Source: an uncultured Clostridia bacterium (GTDB lineage: Bacteria > Bacillota > Clostridia > Oscillospirales > CAG-272). From it: a stretch of DNA of 21,082 nucleotides. Shown one piece after another: positions 7,441-14,367 of this stretch (its first letter is position 1; each line of letters begins with the position of its first letter). The notes under the pieces were generated by a model. It was not told the DNA's origin and ran no database searches. It was given only the letters and a program-made list of their open reading frames with translations. Both the position numbers and the translations under genes were made by a program. The stretch covers positions 1-21,082 of the forward strand of contig CALEJO010000071.1 of NCBI GenBank assembly GCA_937898155.1. Direction: 5' to 3'.

Positions 7441-7460
7441 TGTTCCCTCCTGTGTTTAAG

Positions 7461-7475
7461 CCATGACATGATGTC
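7461..7475. repeat. Palindromic motif in the tig leader, copy 1 of a shared element
   Basis: CCATGACATGATGTC contains the 11 bp palindrome GACAT-G-ATGTC. It lies in the 5' leader of tig, about 28-42 nt after the predicted transcription start. A near-identical element (13 of 15 bases) occurs at 8393-8407, on the other side of the phosphoesterase gene. Confidence 0.4.
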
Positions 7476-7509
7476 CCAAACAGCATTTTTCATTTTACAT
7501 GTATTTTTT

Positions 7510-7538
7510 ATTATATCAATTCCGCATAGGAATGTCAA
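7510..7538 (-). promoter_or_regulatory. Consensus sigma-A promoter of tig-clpP-clpX
   Basis: TTGACA (7538-7533), exactly 17 bp, then TATAAT (7515-7510) on the minus strand: a perfect match to the housekeeping consensus. The -35 begins 16 bp after the stop codon of the upstream phosphoesterase gene. The predicted leader is about 60 nt. Confidence 0.9.
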
Positions 7539-7553
7539 TATCTTCTTTGTATT

Positions 7554-8315
7554 TTATTCCGTTCTCTGCACGATATTTCCGTGTTTCGGTTCGATCCGAT
7601 ACGGCTCAAATTGCAGATAATCGGCGGAAATCAGCCAAAAATCCATCTCCGAATAGTGCAAAACCGCCGCCGCGTCGTAATTTCCGTGAATGTGCCCGAA
7701 GAAGCACCGCTCCACTTCGCCGCGATAAAGTTCGAGCATAATATCGTCGCAGAGATAGCCCTTGAAGATCGGCGGAAAATGCAGAAATGCGAGAATTTCC
7801 TTTTCCTCGCCTCGCGCGCGCGCCGCGTCACGCAGTTCTCTGCCGCACGAAAGACTCGTGCGGATCCGACAACATTCCCGCGCGACGATCTTTTCCGCGT
7901 CCGCGCCGCGCACCGTCACGTTTTTGTCGTCCGTATACCAGCCGCGCGAGCCGCAGAGAATAAACTCGTCGGTCTCATAAGCGTTGTTGTGCAGAAAAGA
8001 GATCGTCTGATATCCGTTTGCTTCCACGAACGCGTCCAGCTTTTTCTTCGTCTGCCACCAGTAATCGTGATTGCCTTTGAGAATGATCTTTTTGCCCGGC
8101 AACTGCTCTAAAAAATCAAAATCGGCTTTGGCTTCCGCCGGCGTCATCGCCCACGATATGTCGCCCGCGATCACGACCGTGTCTTCGGGCGTGACGCGTC
8201 GCGTCCAGCCGTCGCGGAGCTTTTCGACATAGCCGTCCCAGCGCGAACCGAACACGTCCATTGGCTTTTCGCATGAGAGCGAAAGGTGCGTGTCGCCGAT
8301 CACAAAAAGCGCCAT
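7554..8315 (-). CDS. Calcineurin-like metallophosphoesterase
   Basis: Predicted two-metal phosphohydrolase of 253 residues. The metal-binding motifs are complete and in order: GDTH (Asp8, His10), AGDIS (Asp52), GNHD (82-84), LHFPP (His179) and GHIHG (His208, His210). Features such as KPMDVFG and DISWAMTPAEAKADFDFL match a Clostridia/Bacillota family of predicted phosphohydrolases; the substrate is unknown to me. The frame extends upstream to 8396, but those 27 residues do not look like the family. The start is placed at the ATG at 8313-8315, right before ALFVIGDTHL, with GGAAAAGGA-type purine-rich sequence upstream. No terminator separates it from the tig promoter, so read-through into tig is possible. 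Confidence 0.88.
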   Translation of the reverse strand: MALFVIGDTHLSLSCEKPMDVFGSRWDGYVEKLRDGWTRRVTPEDTVVIAGDISWAMTPAEAKADFDFLEQLPGKKIILKGNHDYWWQTKKKLDAFVEANGYQTISFLHNNAYETDEFILCGSRGWYTDDKNVTVRGADAEKIVARECCRIRTSLSCGRELRDAARARGEEKEILAFLHFPPIFKGYLCDDIMLELYRGEVERCFFGHIHGNYDAAAVLHYSEMDFWLISADYLQFEPYRIEPKHGNIVQRTE

Positions 8316-8392
8316 AAATCCTTTTCCTTCCTTCTTTTCCGTCGTTTTCCGCGAAAACGCGGTATCGCGCCACCCCGCGGCGCACACACTAT

Positions 8393-8407
8393 CCATGACA
8401 TCTTGTC
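8393..8407. repeat. Palindromic motif between the phosphoesterase and DUF1540 genes, copy 2
   Basis: CCATGACATCTTGTC contains GACA-TCT-TGTC and matches the element at 7461-7475 at 13 of 15 positions. It lies in the divergent gap between the minus-strand phosphoesterase and the plus-strand DUF1540 gene, where an operator would be expected. No convincing sigma-A promoter was recognised on either strand of this gap. Confidence 0.4.
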
Positions 8408-8435
8408 AAAAATACGCCATGAAAGGGACATCTCC

Positions 8436-8630
8436 ATGAATACGGAAAAATCCACGGAAAAAACCGCAAAAACCTGCAAATGCAATAAAGGCGTCGCGTG
8501 CGACGTGACCAACTGCGTTTATCACGACGGCGAATGCCATTGCACCGCAGAACAGATCAACGTCGGTCCGACCTACGCGACCTCCTGCACCGATACCGTC
8601 TGCGCCACTTTCAAGCATAAGAATATCTAA
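8436..8630 (+). CDS. Small cysteine-rich DUF1540 protein
   Basis: A 64-residue protein with eight cysteines (14, 16, 22, 27, 34, 36, 51, 56). The pattern ACDVTNCVYHDGECHCTAEQ, then INVGP and CTDTVCATF, fits DUF1540: Cys-x4-Cys-x(Y)-x-Cys, a TA.xI.V segment and a final Cys-x-x-F. Family members are small, probably metal-binding, and common in Clostridia; their function is not established. AAAGGG about 9 nt upstream supports the ATG at 8436, and the stretch before the Cys-rich core is Lys/Thr-rich. The gene is a single plus-strand unit between two minus-strand operons, with its own strong terminator. Confidence 0.85.
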   Translation: MNTEKSTEKTAKTCKCNKGVACDVTNCVYHDGECHCTAEQINVGPTYATSCTDTVCATFKHKNI

Positions 8631-8644
8631 GCGGCGCAAACGCG

Positions 8645-8674
8645 GCGGAAAGACTTCGGTCTTTCCGCTTTTTT
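8645..8674 (+). terminator. Intrinsic terminator of the DUF1540 gene
   Basis: A perfect 10 bp stem (8645-8654 with 8659-8668) capped by a TTCG tetraloop and followed by T6. The T tract overlaps the stop codon (8673-8675) of the converging dipeptidase gene. The minus-strand reading has no U tract, so it looks one-way. Confidence 0.95.
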
Positions 8675-9605
8675 ATGCGAAATTCCGCTCGAAAAACCGC
8701 ATCGCGTTGCCGAAGAAGGTCGCTTCGCGCGTCGCTTCGTCCACGCCGCACGCGGCGAGCGCTTCGTTGAGTCTAGGCAGGTCCGAGAGCGTCCGAATGT
8801 CGCGCGGCGTCTGCTCGATGCCGTCGAAATCGCACCCGAGTGCCAGCGCGCCCCCGAGTCCGATTTCGAGCCCGTGCAAAATATGGCGGCACGCTTGCCC
8901 GGCGTCGGCTTCTCCCGCGGGGGCGAGGTGCTGCGGCGCCATGCTGACGCCGACGAGGCCGCCCGTCGCCGCAATGCGAAGCGCGCGAGCATCCGTCAGA
9001 TTGCGCGGATGCGGACAGATGGCAAAACTATTCGAGTGGGTGGCGACGACGGGCTTGCCGCGTGCGACCGCGGTCGCCAGCACCTCGTCCGTCACTTCCA
9101 CCGATGCGTGAGACACATCGACGATCATGCCGCGTGCCATGCACCCCTCGACCACTTCCCGTCCGAACGCAGTCAGGGGCGCGTGTGTATTGTAGCTGCC
9201 GCCGATGCAGTCGGCGTCTTTCCACGTGAGCGTCAGAATCCTCACCCCCGCCTCGGCGAGCGCGTCAAGGCGGTCAAGTTTGCCCGCGAGTAAGCGCGCC
9301 CCCTCGACCATGAGAAAGAAAGGGATCTTCCCTGCCGCGAACGCGGCGTGCGCCTCCGATGCCGTGCGGCAAAGCACGGCGCGGTCAGCGGGAATTTTGG
9401 AAAGGAAGTCTTCCCGAATCCGGAAAAATTGCTCCCACGCCGCTTCGTCGTCCAGACGATGCTCTGTCCAAATCGCCATGACCTGCGCATAGCGACCAAG
9501 ACGAGCGGCGCGGGCGAGCGAAACGTGCCCGCTGTTCTCCGTCAGCGGCTCCCCTTTTTTGAAAAGTTCGTAGGGGGTGTCGCAGTGTAAATCCAATACG
9601 TTCAA
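8673..9605 (-). CDS. Membrane dipeptidase-type metallopeptidase (family M19)
   Basis: Predicted zinc dipeptidase of 310 residues that cleaves dipeptides, possibly including D-amino-acid or cell-wall-derived ones; substrate not proven. Metal ligands of the renal dipeptidase family are all visible: HCD (His7, Asp9), the bridging Glu101 in MVEGA, His166 in DVSHAS, His190 in ATHSNS and the catalytic Asp259 in GCDFDG. No signal peptide is present, so it is probably cytoplasmic despite the family name. The start is TTG at 9603-9605, preceded by GGAG with a 5 nt gap; the TAG stop of yraN is embedded in that ribosome binding site (TAGGAG), indicating coupled translation. It is the last gene of the secA operon. 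Confidence 0.9.
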   Translation of the reverse strand: MNVLDLHCDTPYELFKKGEPLTENSGHVSLARAARLGRYAQVMAIWTEHRLDDEAAWEQFFRIREDFLSKIPADRAVLCRTASEAHAAFAAGKIPFFLMVEGARLLAGKLDRLDALAEAGVRILTLTWKDADCIGGSYNTHAPLTAFGREVVEGCMARGMIVDVSHASVEVTDEVLATAVARGKPVVATHSNSFAICPHPRNLTDARALRIAATGGLVGVSMAPQHLAPAGEADAGQACRHILHGLEIGLGGALALGCDFDGIEQTPRDIRTLSDLPRLNEALAACGVDEATREATFFGNAMRFFERNFA

Positions 9606-9613
9606 TCCGACTC

Positions 9614-9997
9614 CTACATCAGCGCGTTTTCGATGTGATGGATGCCGCGCGGCGAAAGCACGAAGGTGTCGCCGACCGCAGTGAGATAGACCTCGATCAC
9701 GTCGATGCGCGGTTTCTTGTTGGGTTTCTTTTCATAAATATATTGCTCGGCGCACGCTTTTATGTTTGCGCGTTTGCGAAAATCGACCGCCGCGGCGGGA
9801 CGCCCGAAGCGCGACGGCACGGCGCGGTCCGTGCGGCTTTTGACCTCGACAAAGAGAATGTGCGTGTCGTTTTCGCAAATGATGTCCGTTTCGAGATGCC
9901 CGCTCCGATAGTTGCGGTGCAAAATCTCGTAGCCATGCGCTGTCAGATAATCGCAGGCGAACGCTTCGCCCGCGCGTCCGAGATCATAACTTCTCAT
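9614..9997 (-). CDS. yraN: YraN family endonuclease-like protein (UPF0102)
   Basis: A 127-residue protein of the UPF0102 family, which has a Holliday-junction-resolvase/restriction-endonuclease-like fold and an unclear role. Visible hallmarks are GRAGEAFACDYLTAHGYEIL, NYRSG, the acidic pair in LETDIICEND, the FVEVKSR nuclease-core strand and a later RIDVIEV. The ATG at 9997 lies 14 bp inside the end of rnhB, so the two genes overlap. The arrangement rbgA-rnhB-yraN is common in Bacillota. Confidence 0.9.
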   Translation of the reverse strand: MRSYDLGRAGEAFACDYLTAHGYEILHRNYRSGHLETDIICENDTHILFVEVKSRTDRAVPSRFGRPAAAVDFRKRANIKACAEQYIYEKKPNKKPRIDVIEVYLTAVGDTFVLSPRGIHHIENALM

Positions 9998-10598
9998 TCG
10001 CTTTTTCGAGAAAGCCGAGGAACGAGCGGCGGTGTTCGGGACACGGACCGAGCTCGATCACCTTTTGCATATGCTCCTTTGTCGGATAACCCTTGTGTCC
10101 CGCAAAACCGTAAGCGGGGTAGCACGCGTCGAGTTCGAGACATTGCCGATCCCGCGTCACCTTGGCGAGAATCGACGCCGCCGCGATCGAGGGGGATTTG
10201 GCGTCGCCGCCGATGACCGTCTGCGTCGGGATCGTGAAGCCACGCGAGCAGTTGCCGTCGATCAACGCGAAATCCGCCACGACGGGAAGCGCGGCGACCG
10301 CGCGCCGCATGGCGAGCATCGTCGCGTTCAGAATGTTCAATTCGTCGATCTCCGCCGGCGTCGCCCACGCGATCGCGTAAGCCGATGCCTGCCGCGTGAT
10401 CACGTCAAAGAGCGCCTCGCGCTTTTTCGGCGAGAGTTTTTTGGAATCGTTGAGCCCGTCGATCACGAGCCCGCGCGGCAAAATGACCGCCGCCGCGACG
10501 ACGTTGCCCGCCAAAGGGCCGCGCCCCGCCTCGTCGATGCCGCAGATCGAGCCGTAGCCCTTCTCCGCAGCCGCCGCTTCATACGTATAGTCCAGCAT
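9984..10598 (-). CDS. rnhB: Ribonuclease HII
   Basis: Cleaves RNA in RNA-DNA hybrids and at misincorporated ribonucleotides. Family motifs: ICGIDEAGRGPLAG near 18-31 with the first catalytic Asp-Glu pair, LNDSKKLSPKKRE, ALIDGN with the third acidic residue, and SIAAASILAKVTRD. The frame opens with a GTG at 10616 overlapping the rbgA stop (GTGA), but nothing resembling a ribosome binding site precedes it. The ATG at 10598 has AGAGG 5 nt upstream and gives 204 residues, so it is preferred; the GTG start would add six residues. It sits between rbgA and the overlapping yraN. Confidence 0.95.
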   Translation of the reverse strand: MLDYTYEAAAAEKGYGSICGIDEAGRGPLAGNVVAAAVILPRGLVIDGLNDSKKLSPKKREALFDVITRQASAYAIAWATPAEIDELNILNATMLAMRRAVAALPVVADFALIDGNCSRGFTIPTQTVIGGDAKSPSIAAASILAKVTRDRQCLELDACYPAYGFAGHKGYPTKEHMQKVIELGPCPEHRRSFLGFLEKANEKL

Positions 10599-10612
10599 AT
10601 CCGCCTCTTTTC

Positions 10613-11473
10613 TCACGGCGTGTCGAGCGTGATGCGCCCGATCTTGCCGCCGCGGAATTCGTCGAGAAGCATATTCGCCGTGCGCAAAAAGTCCACGTCG
10701 CCGCCCGACACGAGAAAGCCGCGTCGGCGACCGATTCGCTCCACCAGCTCCTCGTCCGGCAGGTCGTCCGCCTCATGCTCGCCGAGCTTGTAGCGTGTGC
10801 ATAAGAGCGCGGCGTAAGATTGCCGCAGGCGCTTTGCCAGAACGCAGGCGAGCATTTCGACGTCCATCACTTCGTCGCGGATCGCGCCCGTCAGCGCGAG
10901 ATTCTCGCCGACCACGCGGTCGTTGAATTTCGGCCACAGCACGCCCGGCATATCGAGTAAATCAAAACCCATGCCCGTCGTCACCCATTGCTTGTTCAGC
11001 GTGACGCCGGGGCGATTTTCCACTTTTGCCTTGTTCGTGGACGCGAGCCGATTGATCAGCGAGCTTTTTCCGACGTTCGGAATGCCCACGATCATCGCTT
11101 TGAGCTTGCGCCCCTCCATGCCCTTTTCGCGATAGCGGTCGAGCCGCTCCGCGCAAAGACGACGCGCGGCGGGCGCGATGGCGGAAAGCCCCTCGCCCGT
11201 GCGGCAATCGTAAAAGATCGCGTCGCGCCCCTCGGCAGCGAAGCGTTTTTTCCACGCCTCCGTCGCCGCCGGGTCGGCGAGCGACGATTTGCTGAGGAGC
11301 GTCAGGCGCGGTTTCTGCGCCACGAGCCCCGCGATCTCGGGGTTTTCCGAGCTGCGCGGGATGCGCGCGTCGAGAAGCTCGATCGTAAAGTCCACGTCTT
11401 TGAGATTTTCCGTGATCATACGGCGCGTTTTCGCCATATGACCGGGAAACCATTGAATCTGATCCGACGGCAT
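10613..11473 (-). CDS. rbgA: Ribosome biogenesis GTPase RbgA (YlqF)
   Basis: A circularly permuted GTPase that helps mature the 50S subunit. The 286 residues start with IQWFPGHMAK (family hallmark, with the catalytic His at 12). The G1 motif GIPNVGKS (130-137), the G2 threonine near 158 and G3 DMPG (174-177) are intact. The G4 motif, normally NKxD, reads SKSS at 61-64, and the G5 region, normally SA-type, reads YDCRTGEGL at 88-96. This could weaken guanine specificity. The bases are unambiguous in the text (AGC AAA TCG TCG). The C-terminal domain ends with GRITLDTP as in RbgA. GAAAGGA lies 7 nt before the ATG; lepB ends 15 bp upstream. Identity is secure, full GTPase activity less so. Confidence 0.93.
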   Translation of the reverse strand: MPSDQIQWFPGHMAKTRRMITENLKDVDFTIELLDARIPRSSENPEIAGLVAQKPRLTLLSKSSLADPAATEAWKKRFAAEGRDAIFYDCRTGEGLSAIAPAARRLCAERLDRYREKGMEGRKLKAMIVGIPNVGKSSLINRLASTNKAKVENRPGVTLNKQWVTTGMGFDLLDMPGVLWPKFNDRVVGENLALTGAIRDEVMDVEMLACVLAKRLRQSYAALLCTRYKLGEHEADDLPDEELVERIGRRRGFLVSGGDVDFLRTANMLLDEFRGGKIGRITLDTP

Positions 11474-11488
11474 GATGTGTTCCTTTCC

Positions 11489-12091
11489 TCAAAAGCCGAT
11501 TTTTCCGATGCGCGAAAACGGGAACACGCGGAACACCGCGCGCCCGACGATCTCGCTCCGTTTGACGAAGCCGACGAGACTCGATCGGCTGTCCGTTGAG
11601 CCGTTGCGGTTGTCGCCCATGACGAAATAGCAGCCCTCCGGCACGGTCACGCTGTTGCCGACGATGCTTTCGCGGTCCATTGTGCCGATCATGCGGCGCA
11701 CATACGGCTCGGGAAGCTCGACGCCGTTGACGTAAACGCGCCAATTCGCGAAGTCGAACGTCACCGTTTCGCCACCCAAGGCGATGATCCGCTTGACGAG
11801 CAACTCGTCGCTGTAATAGCCGTCTTTTTTCTGGATCACCACGATGTCAAACCGCGCCGGTTCGAAGAAGAGATCGGACGCGATCAGGCGATCGCGGTCT
11901 TGCAGGGTGTTCGTCATCGAGGTGCCGTCCACCACGGTCATGCGTCCGAGAAACGTGAAGATTGCGAGCACGATCACCACCGTCAATACCAGCACTTCGA
12001 GCCAGTCGTAGCAGTCGGCGAGCTTATTTTTCTTCGGCGCCTCCGCGGGAGCCGTCCCCGCCTTTTCGGCGGGCAGTTTATTTTCATCCAT
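11489..12091 (-). CDS. lepB: Signal peptidase I
   Basis: Membrane serine protease that removes signal peptides from Sec-exported proteins. The 200 residues have an Ala/Lys/Glu-rich cytoplasmic N-terminus, one membrane segment at about 30-48 and an extracytoplasmic catalytic domain. The catalytic Ser58 lies in GTSMTNTL and the general base Lys100 in LLVKRIIALGGE. Box E is complete as MGDNRNGSTDSRS. The frame extends upstream to 12202 inside the preceding gene; the ATG at 12091 is chosen because GGGAGGA sits 7-8 nt before it and overlaps the end of the upstream gene. Its place directly behind two membrane proteins and secA ties it to export. Confidence 0.95.
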   Translation of the reverse strand: MDENKLPAEKAGTAPAEAPKKNKLADCYDWLEVLVLTVVIVLAIFTFLGRMTVVDGTSMTNTLQDRDRLIASDLFFEPARFDIVVIQKKDGYYSDELLVKRIIALGGETVTFDFANWRVYVNGVELPEPYVRRMIGTMDRESIVGNSVTVPEGCYFVMGDNRNGSTDSRSSLVGFVKRSEIVGRAVFRVFPFSRIGKIGF

Positions 12092-12105
12092 GAGGGGTTC
12101 CTCCC

Positions 12106-13629
12106 TTACGAGATTTTTTCCAGCTCGTTGTCGAGCGAATTGTGAAGCGACAGGGTTTTGATGAGAAGCGCGGCGGTCAGCGCCATGCGGATCGCCCAGC
12201 AAAGTCCGAGCAGATCACGAAGCCCCGTATACGGCAGAAGCGCCATCAGCCCGATGCTGAGCGGCGCGTAGATCACTTCCCACGCGGTGTGGGAGCGGAT
12301 CTTCCGGCGGATTCCTTCGAGAATCCCCGTGCGATGCGCGCTTCCGACGAGGTCGCGATAGAAGAATACACACTTTTCCGCCATTTTGTCGTAGACTTTT
12401 CCTTTTTCAAACGCGATCAGCACAAAGAAGATCATCGACACCGCAAACGGGATCAGATAGCCGAGATATCGCGGCAGAAACTTGTCTTCCATATAGGCAA
12501 AATCCGACGCGCCGAATGCGTCGGCATAGAGGAAAAGACCGACGTAGGCGCAAAGAGAAGAAACGATATAGCAAATCGACCACAGGCGCGCGCGTCCGCG
12601 ATTCGGGGCGAACGAGCCCGCCGCCCGCACGGCGATGAGAAGCAGAATGCCGTAAACGAATTCCGGCACGAGATAATAGGAGTCCATGCGGAACGAAAAC
12701 AGGAAGAAAAGCGCCGCCACGCAAAGCGCACTGAAATTTTTGATTTTGCGTGTCGTCCAAAGCAGATCGTTCGGCAAAACCTCCGCGGCGAATTTTTCGC
12801 CGAGTGCCGCCACGAACGCCTTGTCCCGCCGAAACGCGGAAAAATACGTGACCATGCGCCAAAGCCAGATCGCGCCGAAGACAAGCCCGACGAGCACGAA
12901 CGCCACAAGAAGCACGTGACGCACGCGGGAGGAAGCCATAACGGGATTTGCCTCCACATAGCCGCTGTCCTTATAGAAAAGCGCCGTCAGCTCGGGGATC
13001 ACGGTGCAGGCGGCACGCACGATAAAAAACCAAAGTGAAAGCGAGCGCGCCTGCTCGGAGTCGAGCGTATAGCCGCGATAGTTTTTGTCTGAGGAAAGGA
13101 AGCCGCGCTCCGCGAGGCACACCCGCTCGGTGCCGCCCGCGAACACAATGTCTTCCTCGTAAAGCGTCGGATCATCGTCGCGTTTTTGGGCATAAACCTC
13201 GAAGCCGCGAAGCCCGTCGGCAAAGCGCGTGACGTCCGCCGCGCCGTTCTTTTTCACGGCGCGTTCGGGCGAAAAGCGCGTGCGATGCGAGGTCAGCCGG
13301 ATTTCGAGATACGCGATCCCGCCGAAGAGCCCGTCGAACGCGGGGAGCAGATAGATCAGCTCCGCGACGCCGAACGTGAACGAAAGGAGAAGCTTCATCG
13401 AGTCGTCAAACGTCGCGCAGAACAGCATCAGCGCGAATTTGAGGAGCGAAATCCACGCGAGCGCGCGGAAGCGCCGTTGCGCGTCTGCGAGGTCCGCGTT
13501 GAGATCGGCGAGTTTTCGGACGCCCGCCAGCAAAAAAACGTAGCCGAACACGTCGGGAAGCACGTCGATCACGTGCACCGACGGGTTGCAGAGAAATACG
13601 CAACCGATCAGCAGATAGAAAACGCCCAC
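12106..13629 (-). CDS. Unknown polytopic membrane protein
   Basis: I do not recognise this 507-residue protein as a named family. It is hydrophobic, with roughly ten to twelve likely membrane segments and a hydrophilic region of about 90 residues near 115-205. The N-terminus carries IDVLPDVFGY (about 21-30) followed by LLAGVRKLADL, and resembles that of the gene immediately upstream. No enzymatic motif was seen. The frame opens with ATG at 13653, but no ribosome binding site precedes it; AAAGGGGG 7 nt before the GTG at 13629 makes that the better start, and it then aligns with its neighbour. It begins 32 bp after the preceding gene and ends 14 bp before lepB, so a function linked to protein export or the envelope is a guess from context. 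Confidence 0.8.
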   Translation of the reverse strand: MGVFYLLIGCVFLCNPSVHVIDVLPDVFGYVFLLAGVRKLADLNADLADAQRRFRALAWISLLKFALMLFCATFDDSMKLLLSFTFGVAELIYLLPAFDGLFGGIAYLEIRLTSHRTRFSPERAVKKNGAADVTRFADGLRGFEVYAQKRDDDPTLYEEDIVFAGGTERVCLAERGFLSSDKNYRGYTLDSEQARSLSLWFFIVRAACTVIPELTALFYKDSGYVEANPVMASSRVRHVLLVAFVLVGLVFGAIWLWRMVTYFSAFRRDKAFVAALGEKFAAEVLPNDLLWTTRKIKNFSALCVAALFFLFSFRMDSYYLVPEFVYGILLLIAVRAAGSFAPNRGRARLWSICYIVSSLCAYVGLFLYADAFGASDFAYMEDKFLPRYLGYLIPFAVSMIFFVLIAFEKGKVYDKMAEKCVFFYRDLVGSAHRTGILEGIRRKIRSHTAWEVIYAPLSIGLMALLPYTGLRDLLGLCWAIRMALTAALLIKTLSLHNSLDNELEKIS

Positions 13630-13661
13630 GCGGGCACCCCCTTTCCGAAGCATGATTTTGA

Positions 13662-14345
13662 TTATTTTTTGTGTTTTTTCTTTCCGGAAGAATGATGCGC
13701 CGCGTCTCTTTCCTTGGCGGCGTCAAAATAATCGAACGGCGTCTTGTAGGCGTGCTTGCGGTTGTCCGGCATATCCTCGTCGCCTTCGAGGCAAATCCAC
13801 ATATAGCACGAAAAGATCGTCGCGGCGTTGAGCAGAATATAGATCACGCCGCATAAAACCTCGAACGCCGCCCCCTGATTCTCGGTCAGCGACAGCCCGA
13901 ACGCGGAAAGCAGCTCGGCGCCCGTCTGTTCGAGCGAGAAGAAGATCACCGTGCAGACCATACTGCGCGCCGCTTTCTTTTTCGTCTTGGCACAGTCGGT
14001 TTCGATCGAGATGAGATAAAGCGAATAGAGAAGCGAGAGCGTAAAGAAAAGCAAAAAGCACGTATAGACCACGTTCACGCAAGAGGTGAGCCACGCGGGG
14101 GTGGAAATCCACTCCCCCGACGTGACGAGATGATACAGAAAATCGAGAAGCGAAAGCGGCACACCGAGCTTCGAGAGCACCTTCGTCAGCCGGAAGCAAG
14201 CGCAATATTCCGCCGCGGTCGAAACGCCTTTCGTCATCAGGAGAAAGCCGATCACGTCCGGCGTGATGTCGAGCGAAACGCCGAACACCACGAAATGGCT
14301 TCGCAGAAAAAACAGATAGCCGAGGAACATCCAGCCGAATCCCAT
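13662..14345 (-). CDS. Unknown membrane protein with Lys-rich tail
   Basis: This 227-residue protein is not recognised. About six hydrophobic segments fill residues 1-185, followed by an acidic then basic cytoplasmic-looking tail that ends GKKKHKK. Near the N-terminus is LDITPDVIGF (about 25-34), then MTKGVSTAAE, matching the DxxPDVxG(F/Y) plus GVxxxA pattern of the longer downstream protein; the two seem to share a homologous N-terminal module. AAAGGAGG 7 nt before the ATG is a near-ideal ribosome binding site. The gene starts 22 bp after secA, so it is certainly in the same operon. Function unknown; C-terminal Lys tail could contact acidic lipid or protein, which is speculation. Confidence 0.8.
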   Translation of the reverse strand: MGFGWMFLGYLFFLRSHFVVFGVSLDITPDVIGFLLMTKGVSTAAEYCACFRLTKVLSKLGVPLSLLDFLYHLVTSGEWISTPAWLTSCVNVVYTCFLLFFTLSLLYSLYLISIETDCAKTKKKAARSMVCTVIFFSLEQTGAELLSAFGLSLTENQGAAFEVLCGVIYILLNAATIFSCYMWICLEGDEDMPDNRKHAYKTPFDYFDAAKERDAAHHSSGKKKHKK

Positions 14346-14367
14346 GACGTCCCCTCCTTTCGAATGA

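Noticed and set aside
8349..8362. Small hairpin CCGCG-AAAA-CGCGG in the phosphoesterase leader
   Set aside because: Only 5 bp, common by chance in GC-rich sequence, and without a U tail or other signal on either strand.
8316..8396. 27-residue upstream extension of the phosphoesterase
   Set aside because: It does not resemble the family, and the phosphoesterase fold starts at ALFVIGDTH after the ATG at 8315, which has purine-rich sequence upstream.
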